Assembly (NCBI RefSeq): GCF_014898055.3
Contig: NW_023605083.1
Coordinates: 63,094,228 to 63,158,227, forward strand
Direction: 5' to 3'
Source: Talpa occidentalis
Lineage: Eukaryota; Chordata; Mammalia; Eulipotyphla; Talpidae
DNA: 64,000 nt
The notes below the pieces were generated by a model that was not told where the DNA came from, did not search any database, and worked only from the letters and a program-made list of their open reading frames with translations. The position numbers and the translations under genes are program-made. Positions 33,430 to 45,800 of this stretch are shown here, one piece after another (positions within the stretch are counted from its first letter, which is position 1; each line of letters opens with the position of its first letter).

Positions 33430-34980
33430 TTTTTTGCAATATAGGATTTCTTCACCAGGTAAGATCACTGTAGTACTCCTGCCACGAAACTACCCACTCC
33501 TCTTCTCCCGGGTACCTCAACTTTCAAGTGTCAGTTTAAAGTTTGTCTTTGTCTGATCATTTGTTTGGTTTCTCTATATTCAACATGAAAGTGAAACCAT
33601 TTAAGTAAATGGCTTATTTCACTTAGGATAATCCTTTTCTGTTCCTTCTGTGTTGCCACTAATGGCATGAGTTTAATCTTTTTGATTGCTTAGTAGTATT
33701 CCATTATGTATATATACTACATCTTCTTGATCCACTTATCTGTTCTGGAGCATTTCGGTTGTTTTTATATCACTGCTATTGTGAATAGTGCTGCTATAAA
33801 TATGGAGCAAGTTTCCTTTCAAATTAATGTTTTTGTGTTATTTGAGTAGACACTTAAAAGAGGAATTGCTTTTTCATATGGCAGATCAATTTTTTAAAAT
33901 ATTTTATTTTATATAATTCTTACATCATTTTTCATTTTTGCACAATGTATGCATTTTCATTTTGGTTATATTCCCCATACAATTGCACCCCCCCCCTTAT
34001 TTTGACCCTAATCCTTCCTCTTCCCTTTCCACCCCCCGTAGTGTGTCTCTGGTTTATAGTTGCTTGTTGATTTTGATTTTTACTTTGTATTAATTAGTCT
34101 TTTTCCTGGTCCCTTATTTAGGTTTTCTAAATTCCTGCTATGAGTGAGACCATCCGGTATTTTTCTTTTTCTTTCTCACTTATTTCACTGAGCATGATCC
34201 CTTCTAGCTCCATCCATGTTGCTGCAAACTGCATGTGTTTATCTTTTTTAATTGCTGAGTAATATTCCATGGTGTATATGTACCACATCTTCTTGATCCA
34301 GTCATCTATTTTGGCCATTTGGGTTGTTTCCAAAGCTTCGCTATTGTAAATAGTTATGGCAGATCAATTTTGAGGAACTTCCCCACTTCTTTCCATAGGG
34401 TCTGGACCCATCTACATTCCCACCAACAGTGTAAAAGGGTTCCTTTCTTCCCATACCCTTGCCAGGACTTGTTTCTGGGTTTGTTTGTTTGTTTTGTTTT
34501 TAGATAGTGCCATTCTTGCAGGTGTGAGATGATAGCTCCTTGTGGTTTTGATTTGCATTTCCCTGATATGTGATGATGAACATTTTTTTGCGTACCTGTT
34601 AGCCATCTGTATGTCTCCTTTGGAAATTACCTATTTAGCTCTTCTGCCCAAATTTTGAATGGGTTGTTTTCTTTTTGTTGAGTTGTATAAGCTTTTTGTA
34701 GATCTTCAGTATCAATCCCTTGTCAGATATATGGGGTGCAAATATTTTCTCCCATTCAGTTGTCTCTTCATTTTGGTTAATGTCTCTTTTGCTGTACAGA
34801 AGCTTTTTAGTTTGATGTAGTTAGTCCTTTGTTTTTCTTGCTCTTACGAATGAATCCACAAAGATATTTCTAAAGTTTATGTCATGGAGTGTCTTGCCTA
34901 TTTTTTTCTTCTAGGTATTTTATGGTTTCAGGTCTTACATCCAAGTCTTCTATCCATTTTGATAAAAAAATTTTTTTTAA
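33430..34980 (-). mobile_element. Old L1, minus strand, hosting a younger L1
   Basis: Reverse-strand L1 3' UTR and ORF2 end (TAGTATTCCATTATGTATATATAC near 33700, then GATTTGCATTTCCCTGATATG near 34550). It is split at 33893/34355 by the younger minus-strand L1. Confidence 0.82.
33894..34354 (-). mobile_element. Younger L1 3' end inserted in an old L1
   Basis: 5'-truncated L1 in reverse, with the A tail at the left and the [20 protein letters not shown] coding end at 34180-34290. Perfect 17-bp duplication TATGGCAGATCAATTTT (33877-33893, 34355-34371). Host and insert share the same orientation. Confidence 0.92.
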
Positions 34981-35099
34981 AGAAACATTCATGGAACTTC
35001 CACTCAAGTGACAAAAGAATACAGAGAATATCAAAAACTGTCTCCTTTTCTTATCACAACTCTCCCTAGAGAAAGTTTCTTCCTAGATTTAGAGATTAT

Positions 35100-35700
35100 T
35101 ATAATCCTGACTTTATGGTAATCATTGCCTTGTTTCTTTTTAAAGTTTCACCCACGTATTCACATCTAAATCATATAATTTTGCCTATTTTTGAATCTTA
35201 TAGTTTGTGTTATTTTCCTTCTGGCTTTTTCTAGTCAATGAATTGTGGTTATATGTGTATATTTATATTAATTATATAAATATGAATATTAATTTCATTG
35301 CTAAATAGTACTCCATGGTGGAAATAACTCCAATTTATTGATCCATTCTGTTGTTGGTGGGCCTTTATTATAGTTTATTATTATAAATTTTGACAATTAC
35401 AAATAATTTTTCTATCTATATCCTTATACATGTGCTTCTTTAGAATATTAATTTAGGAATGAATTTCTGGATTATTGAATATGCATATCTTTATTTAGTA
35501 ATGCCAAATGGCTTTCCAAAGTGATTGTACAAATTTATACTCTTATTATCAATGTTTGAGAGTTCCTGTTGCTCGGTATCCTCACCAGTCATTACTAATT
35601 TTATACTGTTGAAATTTGCATATCTAGTAGATATTCAGTTGTTTGTTAAGGAAGTTTCCCATAAGCTGCTATGTAAATTTTCTGTTTATATCTTATCATC
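35100..35700 (-). mobile_element. Ancient L1 ORF2/3' fragment
   Basis: Reverse-strand blocks such as AGTACTCCATGGTGG and GAGAGTTCCTGTTGCTC are typical of very old L1 copies. Heavily diverged. Confidence 0.65.
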
Positions 35701-35867
35701 AGGCCCTGGTCACTTAGTCACTCTTAGCTTGCAGTACAGACCGAAAGATTCACTGTTAATCCTGGACGTTCATATGCATATTTATAACTTGGAGATTTTG
35801 TTATTAAAATAGAGAATAGATTTTGGGAATTTATAGCAGTCTCTACCACATTAAGAATGGTAATGCT

Positions 35868-36173
35868 GGGCCTCCCCGGTGGCGCAGTGGTTGAGCACTG
35901 GGTTGCGAAGCTGCCCGAGGTCTCTGCGGTGCCGGTTCGATCCCCGGCTGCTCCCGGCCACTGGAGGAGGGTCCCGCATGGCGCGCAGACCTCTCCTGCT
36001 GCCCGCTGCTCCCCTCAGCAGTGTACTTCGGTCCTTCTGCCTGCTCTGCTTCCCACTCTGGCTCTGGTGAATTCTCTCACCCTCCCGCGCTTCTGACTGT
36101 ACCCAGTGCATCTATAAACAAAAACAAACAAATAAACAAATAAATAAAAACATGCCTCTAGAAAAAAAAAAAA
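35868..36173 (+). mobile_element. tRNA-derived SINE
   Basis: Well-preserved first-type copy with the extra ACATGCCTCTAGAAAA tail block. Duplication AAGAATGGTAATGCT (35853-35867, 36174-36188). Confidence 0.94.
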
Positions 36174-36196
36174 AAGAATGGTAATGCTGAAGTAAT

Positions 36197-36400
36197 TTTT
36201 ATTGAGCACTTACTCTGTGCCAATATGAATACATCTGCAACTACATATAAACTGTATACTATATTATAAACCCCAGTTTACAGATAAGAAAATTGGTACA
36301 GTGAGAATTCAAGTACCTTGCCCCAGATTAGAAAGCTAGAAAGTATGAGACAGAATTGTAAACCCAGGCAGACTAGTTCAGAATCCATGTTTTAACAAGG
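36197..36400 (-). mobile_element. MIR element
   Basis: Reverse MIR: TTATTGAGCACTTACTCTGTG, then TTACAGATAAGAAAATTGG and AAACCCAGGCAGACT. Confidence 0.78.
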
Positions 36401-36989
36401 CCATACATTCCTTAAAAGGAATATTTGCTCTTGTCCTTACAAAAAGTTTACAAATACCTCCCTATTTATCTTTGGCAATGTCTCAAATAAGTTTTCTTTG
36501 TATATCTATAGTGACTTTTATCATATCTAAGTCATCTATGTTTTTTCTCAGTAGATAATGTTTTTACATCATTTCTAAAATTTTGCATATGAAGAGATTC
36601 TTAGAACTATTGTTTCCCTATGGGTCTAATTCATCATTATTTGCATCATCATTAATATGAATATATGTATTATTCTGAATCTATGTGGAATATAAAAGCC
36701 TAGACACATTTGAATATAAACTAAACTGTGGTATCATTAAGGAAAGGGGGAAACCCCCTCAACTATCCAGATCAGTTCCACATGTTTGTGGACATACCCT
36801 CTAATGATATTAAGTTTCACTTTTGTATTCAAATGCTATGCTATTGAGGCCATGATAATAATGCTTATTGAGAACATACACTGTGAGAAGCACCATATAG
36901 GCTCTGAAGATGCAAAAATTAAGAAACCAGCCTATGAGAAGCTAATAAATACTTATCTGAAGTTGCTGTTATTATTTCATCTCTTCAGA

Positions 36990-37510
36990 AAGTGCTGCAC
37001 ACTGCTGCCTGGATGATATTTCTAAAACAACTATCACTTCCCTGTTCAAACTCTTTTATCGTTCTATCTCATGAAGGATAAAATAGAAAAATCTCAGCCT
37101 GGAATGGCTACTTACTCAACCCCATGTACTTTGGAACCTGGAACCATTGGCCATTCTCTGAACATCTCTCAGAACCTCCCACTTTAAGTCTTTGTTCCTG
37201 CTGTTTTGTTTTGCATTGTGATCACATGGTGAAACCCTAATTATTCAGTAAGATTTAGTCCAAAAGTTTACTCCACCCATTGATACTCTTAGTGAGAATT
37301 AGTTGTTACTTTTTTGGCACACAGCTTTTCTCAGTATCCCACTCTGGGCAGTTTTCATGGTGTGCACTGTAATTGTTTTGTTCCAGGTCTGCCTCCCACA
37401 CTATACTATAACCTTCATAAAATCATGGATGATGAACCTTGTCTTGATTGTCTTTAGGTTCTCTAGTAACTAACACAATACCTTATCCAGAGTAAGTTTT
37501 AAAAATGAAT
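36990..37510 (+). mobile_element. L2 element
   Basis: L2-like 3' region, including TTCCCTGTTCAAACTCTTTT and a C-rich, T-rich body. Ancient. Confidence 0.65.
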
Positions 37511-37624
37511 ATTTCATGTAATTCACTTCTAAAAATCTGGCACTTTTTTCCTGCAATTTTTTTGGAATTTCCTATTAAATGTAGATTTTCAATGTTTTTG
37601 CAGGAGCATTAGTGTATGTGAATA

Positions 37625-37630
37625 CACACA

Positions 37631-37661
<31 letters not shown>

Positions 37662-37690
37662 CCGTGAATACACACACACACACACACACC
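37625..37690. repeat. (CA)n microsatellite
   Basis: Two CA runs separated by CCCGTGAATA, with a CGCG interruption near the left end. Confidence 0.97.
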
Positions 37691-37699
37691 CAGCCAAGG

Positions 37700-38870
37700 T
37701 GAACAGAGCATGAATGTGGCAGATAAGCAGCTTGAGACAGAAGTACAGATTAGCTTAAACCAGATCATGCAGAAAATCTGGATATATGGAATGAAAAGAA
37801 CATTGCACAAATGGGTTGCATAAGAAGCTTGTTTTGTGGTTGCTGATTTATGGGTGTAGTCTCATGTATTATCTTTTGATCAGTAAGGAACTATTTTACA
37901 TGAGTAGGTCGAGAACAAACATTTTAGCACACCACATTTAATCTAATTAAACTAATAATTTATTTATTCTAATTAAGCTTAATAATGCTAAAAGAGGGGG
38001 TACCATTAGCATATGAAGAAGTCTTCACAAGTATAAAAATCTAATGTTTCATGTTCATATAGTCTATCTTTTTCTCAGATAAACCAAATATTGTAGACTA
38101 TTTTTGCAACATTTGTCTCTAAACACTATTACCTTTTGCTGTTCCACATAGCCAACATTTTTCTGGGTGTGAGCCATCTCCTATCTCACTTATTTATTGG
38201 ATCTTTTGCCCATAGGAAAAATTCATATAAGCAAGGCTTCAGGCTAGGATGAAACTGTTATTTGTGCGAGGGTGGAGTACATCGTTATACTTAATTCTCC
38301 ACTTCCTTGAGAAAAACAGAAGGACTAACTCTACATTTAAACACTTCCCTGTGTGGTATTTGCTCTAACGCTTCTCACAGTGTATGGTGCAGAAAGGTTA
38401 AGCAATTTTCTCAAAATTATATAGAAAGGACTAGAGCATGAATCTTTTGACTTCACCCAGTGAGCTGTAGTTGTTCACTCACTGATTTATCCATCAATTG
38501 TTTTAAAGCACGTATTACGCGCAAGGACCTATGTTAGTTGGGAAAGCAAATAATTCTGTATCAATATGGTAGGAAAATTAATGTCTTAAGTATAAAAAGG
38601 AAAATTATTATTTTCACAAGTTGTAGAGATGCAGAATAATAATTGATTAGATCTCTTATTTAGATATTTCACTAGATTAACCACATCAATGGAAATCCAA
38701 CTGTTTAAAGCCCAGAACTCAGAACAGCACCACCATATACCTAATATAAATGAATCAACCTACAAAATAATTTTCTGAATGCCAAACTTTCAAAATCAAA
38801 TAATGTTATAACAAATGTCATAAATATTGATGACAGCCAACCACATCCTCATAAAAGGTGAGAAAATTGT
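37700..38870. other. Intergenic sequence with a MIR-like piece
   Basis: Mostly unassigned. A reverse MIR-like core (GGTTAAGCAATTTTCTCAAA) lies at about 38380-38465. No gene seen. Confidence 0.45.
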
Positions 38871-38895
38871 TCTCTTTTTCTCTTCAAAAGAAGTC

Positions 38896-39169
38896 TTTTT
38901 TTAAAAGATTTATTAATTTATGTATATAAGAACTGGGGTACAGGTCAGAGGTGTGTTTGGGGGGGTGAGAGGATTCACCAGAGACAGAGTGGGGAAAAGA
39001 ACAGGCAGATTGCTTGAAATACACTGCTGAGGGGGCAGCAGGCGAGTTAGGAGAGGTCTGCTATTCCATGTGGGTAGCTCCCTGGCTGGGTTCAAACTCA
39101 TGCTGCAGTGGCTTCAGATAGCTTCATAGGTTGTGTCTTAAGCCCTTGCGCCACCAGAGAGGCCCCAAC
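38896..39169 (-). mobile_element. tRNA-derived SINE
   Basis: Minus-strand, second head type (reverse of GGGCTTAAG). Duplication TCTTCAAAAGAAGTC / TCTTCAAAGGAACTC (38881-38895, 39170-39184). Confidence 0.88.
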
Positions 39170-39308
39170 TCTTCAAAGGAACTCTTAATATTGTTTGAGA
39201 CATCTTGGATTACATTTATGCTTTCTATTTTAAAAATGGAGGCGATAGGGTATTCGATTGAATTTGGTAAGAAAAATATTAATGTAAATAACTCTTGTCA
39301 TTTCAATT

Positions 39309-39573
39309 TTTTAAGATTTATTTATGCATACAAGAATTGGGGTACAGGCCAGAGGTGTGGGAGGGGATGGGTGGGAGGATTCACTAGAGACAGAGTGGGG
39401 AACAGAACAGGCAGACTGACTGAAATACACTGGTGAGGGGAGCAGCGGGCAAGCAGAGGTCTGTTGTGCCATGTGGGTAGCTCTCTGGCTGGCCAGGGAT
39501 CGAACTTGTGCTGCAGACGCTGCAGCTAGCTTCACAGTGCTGTGCTTAACCCCTTGTGCTACCAGGGAGGCCC
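39309..39573 (-). mobile_element. tRNA-derived SINE
   Basis: Minus-strand, second head type. The duplication is weak, so the boundaries come from the head and the T run. Confidence 0.85.
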
Positions 39574-40221
39574 CTATCACATTTTAACAACACATAGACA
39601 ATTAGTTCTCAGGAGATGCTTCTGCCCCCAAGGGTCATTTGGGCATAATTGAAGACATTTTTGAGTGGTCACATCTGGGAGAAAGTGTGTTCTGGCATCT
39701 AGCAAGTGACGGCCAGTGTGCTACTAAATATCCTAAAACGAAGAGGAAAACTCCTCACCTCCTCTGAAAAACAGTTGCCCAAGTCAAAACAATAATGCCA
39801 GAGTTGAGAATTCCTGATCTAAACTAACAAAACACTTAACTATTCCCAGACTGTCCATACGTCTGTTTGTATAAAACCTATCTCATTCTCTGCAGCTGAC
39901 TTCACATTCTAATTGAATGGGAAATTGTGTTACTTTACTTTTTTTTCATTTCAAATATCTATGTAGCTTCATTTGGATTTTCTTACTCACTTTCTGTAGA
40001 TAAGTACTGATCTTTCTTTTTAAGACTATTCTCTTTCAATATTTATAACCTACCTTATTCCCCAAATTATTTATGCTACCTATAAAAATGCATTTTATAT
40101 CACAGGATGAAAGCAGATAAGAAATCAGGCAAAGTACTGATCCCCTTGAATTCTTTATCTCATCCCCACTCACCTCCCAAAATTAGTTTAAAAGTTATCT
40201 CCATATATATCTCTATATATA
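39574..40221. other. Intergenic sequence, no recognised element
   Basis: About 650 bp between a SINE and an LTR. The part at 39600-39830 could be an old LTR or DNA transposon, but I cannot name it. Confidence 0.35.
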
Positions 40222-40624
40222 TGTAGGGTAAGTTAAAAAATCAGGTTTTTCTGCCCTCCTGCCATCAGGATAGATGAGGGAACCCTGTGATCCTGAATGC
40301 ATGCTTGATGGCGGGCACCTGAAGTGGGTACACCTGCGCTAAGACTGTGCTTTTTAAGGGCGGCATCACGGGGACTCCAGTAGAGGCAGCAGAAGCCAAA
40401 AGAGAAGCCGAAGCAGAAGCCGAAAGAGAAGCCGAGAAGCAGCAGAACGAACGCCACAGAGCCCAGATAGAGTGAAGACTTGCTGAGGGCTGGCTGGTTG
40501 GCAGGCCCCAGCCAGCACCCCTACCTGCCATATGCCTGGTGAACCCCAATAAAAGACCTGCAAAAAACCACTGAGGACTCTGACTCCTCCTTTACCTGGT
40601 CTGCATGGGATCAGAAAACCTGCA
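40222..40624 (+). mobile_element. Solo LTR, copy 1 of a local family
   Basis: Starts TGTAGGGTAAG and ends AAAACCTGCA, about 400 bp, with AATAAA at 40548-40553 followed by a CT-rich R/U5. It contains a purine-rich tract with repeated AGAAGCCGAA units (40385-40445). It closely matches the copies at 41185 and 42210. No clear flanking duplication. Confidence 0.78.
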
Positions 40625-40733
40625 CCATGCCCATTCCTGCCTCTACAATATATATCTTCATTCTCTCCCTTGTATGTTTAAAAATTATTTCATTATATTA
40701 TATCCTAAAATATTCAGTAAAACTAATTTTGAT

Positions 40734-40998
40734 TTTTTAAAAAGATTTATTTATTTATACAAGAGCTGGGGTATAGGCCAGAGATGCAGGGGGTGAGAAG
40801 ATTCACCAGAGACAGCATGGGGAACAGAATAGGCAGACTGACTGAAATACACTGCTGAGGGGAGCAGCGGGCAAGACAGGAGTTGTCTGCTGCGCCATAT
40901 GGGTCTCTCTCTAGCTGGCCGGGAATCAAACTCGTGCTGTAGAGGCTGCATATTGCTTCATAGTGCAGTGCTTAACCCCTTGCGCCATCAGGGAGGCC
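40734..40998 (-). mobile_element. tRNA-derived SINE
   Basis: Minus-strand, second head type, between two of the LTRs. Duplication AATTTTGAT (40725-40733, 40999-41007). Confidence 0.88.
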
Positions 40999-41184
40999 AA
41001 TTTTGATCTTTTTGCCTTTAATTTTTCTGTATCCCCCAGAACTCCTGGACTACAATGAAATTCTTCTAACCCATTTTCCCAGCTTCTAGTCTGCAAAGTG
41101 CTATAAAATAGAGATTTTTCTACTACTCCCATGAAAGTTCTTCAATAGTCAACCAAAGCCTATAGTAAGGGGAGGAAGGCACAG

Positions 41185-41583
41185 TGCAGGTTTTCTGATC
41201 CAGCAGACCAGGTAAAGGAGGAGTCCTGGAGCCCTTGGTGGATTTTGCAGGCTTTTATTGGGATTTACCAGGTACATGGCAGATAGGGGTGCTGGGAGGC
41301 TTCCCAGCCCCCAGTAAGTCTTCACTCTATCTGGGCTTTCTGGCCTTCTCTCGCATTCTCTCTGCTTCTCTCATGGTTCTGCTTCTGCTTCTCTGCTTCT
41401 GCTGGTATCCCTGTGACACCGCCCTTAAAAGCCCAGTCTTAGCCCAGGTGAATCCCATCTACCTATGCCCACACCCTATTCCAGGTGCCCGCCATCAGGC
41501 ATGCATTCAGGACCACAGGTTTCCGTCTTCCATCCTAATGGCGGGAGGGCAGAAAAGCCTGATACTTTTTACCTTACCATACA
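41185..41583 (-). mobile_element. Solo LTR, copy 2 (inverted)
   Basis: Reverse-strand copy bounded by TGCAGGTTTT and CCTTACCATACA, the complements of the family ends. Same TGATGGCGGG-type and GACTCCTCC blocks as the other two. Its purine tract is shorter. Confidence 0.77.
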
Positions 41584-41649
41584 CCTATACATAATAATTA
41601 CACCATACTAAGTACCCTTCATTTATAAGCTACTATAGTTGGAACTTGA

Positions 41650-41785
41650 CTTACCTCAGTATTAGCATCTCCATCATGTAGATGAGTAATTGGGGCTTAA
41701 AGAGATTAAATGACTTGCTCAAAACTATGTAGCAATGGAATGAGGAACCAGGATTTAAACCCAGGTCACTTCTATACTAAAGCCT
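41650..41785 (-). mobile_element. MIR element
   Basis: Reverse MIR core: GATTAAATGACTTGCTCAAA, then GGATTTAAACCCAGGTCAC. Confidence 0.78.
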
Positions 41786-41819
41786 ATAAATTTTATATAG
41801 CTCTTCATTCCGAATGGAA

Positions 41820-42130
41820 TCAAGTCCAAAATCCTTAGTTTGACTTTCAGGACTCTGATCTGGTGTACTCCCCCCCACCCCCCCCCCACCCCCAGCTACT
41901 TCTTATTTCATCCGCCTGACACTAGTTAAGGTACTGTTTTTCTCTGCATATTCTCTGATCTTTCTTTTCTTCTATTTCCTCCCATTCATCTCATACTCTA
42001 TATTATCCTCACACATCTGTGAGTCAAAATACCAACTCATAACATACCTTCTATGCCCAACTTTCCAGCTGAATCCCCTAGAGAAAGGAATTGTCATGTG
42101 GCGGTAGCACAGTTTTGTGTAGAACTTTAC
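41820..42130 (+). mobile_element. L2-like element with a C-rich tract
   Basis: L2-like sequence interrupted by a CCCCCCCACCCCCCCCCC tract at 41870-41893. Confidence 0.55.
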
Positions 42131-42209
42131 AAACACCCTTTAACATATGTTAAGAACCTGATAAAGAGTAGGAACTCAAAAAATGCTTGCTTGTTTTGTT
42201 CTAATCTTC

Positions 42210-42636
42210 TGTAGGGTAAGGAAAAATGTCAGGCTTTTCTGCCCTCCCGCCATCAGGATAGATGATGGATCCTTGCGCTCCTGAATGCATGCCTGATGGC
42301 GGGCACCTGGAGCAGGGTGTGGGCATAGGTAGATGGGATTCACCTGGGCTGAGACTGGGCTTTTAAGGGCGGCGTCATGGGGACGCCAGCAGAAGCCAAA
42401 AGAGAAGCCAAAAAAGAAGCCAAGCAGCAGAAGCCAAGGGTGAGAGTGAGAGAGAGAGAGCCGGAGAACCCAGATAGAGTGAAGACTTGCTGGGAGCTGG
42501 GAGGCCTGCCAGACTCCCGGACCCCCAGTACCCCTGTCTGCTGTGTACCGGGTAAACCCCAATAAAAACCTGCAAAAAGCCACTGAGGGCTCTGACTCCT
42601 CCTTTACCCGGTCTGCTGGATCATAGAAAACCTGCA
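42210..42636 (+). mobile_element. Solo LTR, copy 3 of the local family
   Basis: Starts TGTAGGGTAAGG and ends AAAACCTGCA, with AATAAA at 42561-42566 and repeated AGAAGCCAAA units at 42390-42440. It has the same orientation as copy 1. No matching flanking duplication. Confidence 0.78.
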
Positions 42637-42912
42637 CAGTGGTCCTATCATGACTTTACATCTTCATATCAATCCTCAGTGATATTATTATATTTTCCTA
42701 ACATTAAGGAAACTTGAGTGTCAGATTAACTGACCTGTCAAAGTGCAGGCGTATCCCAGGGTGAGCCAAAACTTCAATCCAAGGGTTCTGTCTCTAGCTG
42801 AATGTTCTCTCACTATACTACCTATATGTCTGAGTTATTCCCTACTCCCAAGCACCTATATATCCTAGCTCTATATTTCAGTCTTAATAATTATTGAAAA
42901 TGTTCTAAATTA

Positions 42913-43192
42913 GGGCTTCCCTGGTGGCACAAGGGTTAAGTCTCAGCACTATGAATCTATCAGCAGCCACTACAGCATGAGTTCCATCCTTGGCATGCCA
43001 GGGAGCAACCCACATGGCACAGCAGACCTCTCCTGCTTTGCCCACTGCTCCCCTCAGCGGGGTATTTCAGTAGATCCACCTGTTCTGCTCCCCACTATCT
43101 GGTGAATCCTCTCTCATGCTCCCTCCCACACCTCTGGCCTACATCCCAACTCTTGTATGCATAAATAAATAAAATGAATCTTTAAAAAAAAG
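42913..43192 (+). mobile_element. tRNA-derived SINE, second head type
   Basis: Head GGGCTTCCCTGGTGGCACAAGGGTTAAG. Diverged duplication AAAATGTTCTAAATTA / AAAATATGCTAAATTA (42897-42912, 43193-43208). Confidence 0.88.
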
Positions 43193-43495
43193 AAAATATG
43201 CTAAATTAACAAGTGAATGTCTGTTAAGAACACATTCTTTCAAGTTGGAAATCTTGAGTGCCTTACTGGTCACCAAAAAAAAAAAACAGCACTCTCAGAC
43301 ATACAAGTAGTATATTGAGAGAACCCTCAACTAGAGACAGAACCCTTGGGTTGAAGTTTTGGCTCACCCTGGGATACTCCTGCCCTTTCTCATATGTGAC
43401 TCATACACACACACAGTATATATTGTTCATTTTATGTAGGAGGAAAACAAATCCACCCATTCTGATAAAATATCTTAGGCAACATTAGGTTGAAG

Positions 43496-43760
43496 GTTTT
43501 TTTTTTTTTAATTTATTTATTTATACAAGCACTGGGTACAGTCAGAAGTGCAGGAGGGTGAGAGAATTCACCAGCGCCAGAGTGGGGAACAGAACAGGCA
43601 GACCAATGAAATACACTGCTGAGGGGGGCAGCGGGCGTGGCAGGAGAGGTCTGTCACGCCCAACATGTGGCACCCTTGCAGGGGGCTGGGGATCGAACTG
43701 GCGCTGCAGAGGCTGCTGGCAGCTTCGCAGTCCAGTGCTCAACCGCTGGTGGGGAGGCCC
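43496..43760 (-). mobile_element. tRNA-derived SINE
   Basis: Minus-strand first-type copy. Duplication AGGTTGAAG (43487-43495, 43761-43769). The head has lost several bases around box A. Confidence 0.9.
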
Positions 43761-44032
43761 AGGTTGAAGTCTTTACTATCCATGTAAGAACACCAGAGCC
43801 ACACACCTTTAACAAATAAGTTTTTATATGTTATTGAAAACTAGTTGGGAAGGACAAATAATTTTTCAAAAATTTGCAATTATTTCAACACTTTATACTC
43901 TATTCCTTATTGTTTCTGCTTTTAGGATCATGTTTAGGGAGGCTACCTCCAACCCAAAGATTGTGTAGATATGCAAATATATTTTCCTCTACTGTTTTTA
44001 TTGTATTATTTACATTTCAAATTTCTGGGATT

Positions 44033-44056
44033 TGTGTGTGTGTGTGTGTGTGTGTA
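44033..44056. repeat. (TG)n microsatellite
   Basis: About 12 TG units. Confidence 0.9.
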
Positions 44057-44660
44057 AGGCATGAAATAAGTTATAATTTATTTTTTCTCTTATAATTTTG
44101 GAGTTGATTTTCCTTCCTCATCTTAAGTTACAGCTTTATCACAAACTTCCAAATTCTAGATTTGTAATTTGTTTTACATTTATTATTTGGTTCTAGATTT
44201 ATAATTTGTTCTATTACTAGTTTACTTCCAAGCTAATACCACTGTTTTAATTATTGAAGTTTTAATTTCTGATCGGCAGTTTCATTCATTATTATTCTTT
44301 CAAAAAATGTCCTGACACAGTAAAAAAATTTAAAACATTTCTGGCTACACTGTAAGATTTCTTCTTGAAAATAAACATGAGAAGTATTTTGCCAAAATTT
44401 TATATCTTTTTAAAACTAGGATTCTGATTGAGATGGAAAAATATCACTTTGGAGAATTGAATTAAAATTCATATTAAAATTCATATTTTAATATACAGAC
44501 TTCAAAATCAGAGAAGCTGAGATCATTTTTCATTTATTCGGGTCTTTTCATTTCTTCCAGTGGATCTGCAGTATTTGTGTGTATGGGCATTCACACTTTA
44601 ATAGAGCCGAGCACTTAGTTCACATATGCAAGAATCATATTCCAGTGTGTGCTTAGGGGC
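44057..44660. other. Intergenic AT-rich sequence
   Basis: No element recognised. It contains a local near-duplication around 44155-44215 (TTCTAGATTTGTAATTTGTT, TTCTAGATTTATAATTTGTT). Confidence 0.45.
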
Positions 44661-44679
44661 CACACTCAGCCATGCCTTT

Positions 44680-44850
44680 TCTAGCCATAATGTATCTCTT
44701 TTCCCAGTGTGCATCATTTCCCCTCCTGCAATATGAGGGATGATTACAATAATGTCTCCTAGAGTAATTGCGAAGATTAAATGAGCTAATGTGTGTAAGG
44801 TGCTTCCTGGCACACCGGAAGTACCATAGAAGTGCTACCTATTATTATGT
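44680..44850 (+). mobile_element. MIR element
   Basis: MIR-like: GAAGATTAAATGAGCTAATGTG, then TTCCTGGCACACCGGAAGT. Confidence 0.72.
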
Positions 44851-45539
44851 ATGTATACTATGGGTATTTCATGTTTCTTATTAAATTTATTAAGTGTTTT
44901 ATGTACTGTTATTACAAATGGGTCCGTTTCCTCTCTATCATCTTCGTATTTGTTGTTATTGTGTAACTTTGACTTTGGAGTCAATTTCAATAAACACTAA
45001 ACTTTGTGATTTAAACCTCTATCTAGAAAGCTCCCTTCTTCTATGAGTTGTGCTTTCGCATAGCTTCTTTTTAAAGAAATTTCTGTCATTTAATGCCAAG
45101 TGAGGCAACAGTAAATGAATCTGATGCTTCTGAAAGACCAAGTATGATAAGTGAAGTTAGCAGCTGGTCCATTAAAAATTCTAACACAGCGAATAATCCT
45201 CTCGCAAAACTGGTGAATGACAGAACAAGTGAAAATTAAAAAAAAAAAAGCAACTGACATAAGAATGTAATTATACAAGACTAAAAACTTTGAAGAATAT
45301 TTGAAGTTTAATTTGTCAATAAAGTAAAATTTTGGCAAAATAGGGCCCTATCTAAAAAATATAAATTATGAAAATTGATAGAAGAGGAGGCAGGAAATTG
45401 AACTGATCAACAACAGAAGAAATGAGAGACATTTTTCCAGAGTACCACTCAAAAAGGCGCCATGTCAAAAAGCTTTTAAACACATGTTATCTAACTTTGC
45501 TACTTTATTTAATCACATTTACCTCGAACATTTTCTTAC
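44851..45539. other. Intergenic sequence, no recognised element
   Basis: Unassigned sequence. Open frames on the minus strand at 45090-45338 show no support. Confidence 0.35.
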
Positions 45540-45800
45540 TTTTTTTTCTCCTTCCTAAACTCCTACTTTCTTTAAAGATTCAACTACTGTCACCTCTGGA
45601 CTCCTTCTGACCCCTCCCTACCTGAAGCTAAAAACTGCTGCTCCTGTGTGCTTCCACAATAACCTGTGTTTACCGCTATTACAACACTTATCACACTGCT
45701 TCGTAATTACTAGTTAACTTGTTTGTCTCCCCTACCAATATGGGAGTTCTTGAGATAGACACAACTTATTTCTGTTTTCTGGCAGCCCAGCACATAAAAA
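45540..45800 (+). mobile_element. L2-like element
   Basis: L2 3' end features: a CT-rich body, then TTGTTTGTCTCCCCTACCAATA and a GGCAGCCCAGCACAT-like end. Confidence 0.6.

Noticed and set aside
40222..42636. A single provirus with two LTRs at 40222 and 42210
   Set aside because: The 1.6 kb between them shows no gag, pol or env similarity, no primer-binding site of a convincing form, and contains an inverted third LTR and a SINE.
42176..42637. 153-codon minus-strand frame, with related frames at 40233-40563 and 41235-41594
   Set aside because: All three are translations of the same LTR family. The repeated hydrophobic stretches come from the purine-rich tract, not from a gene.
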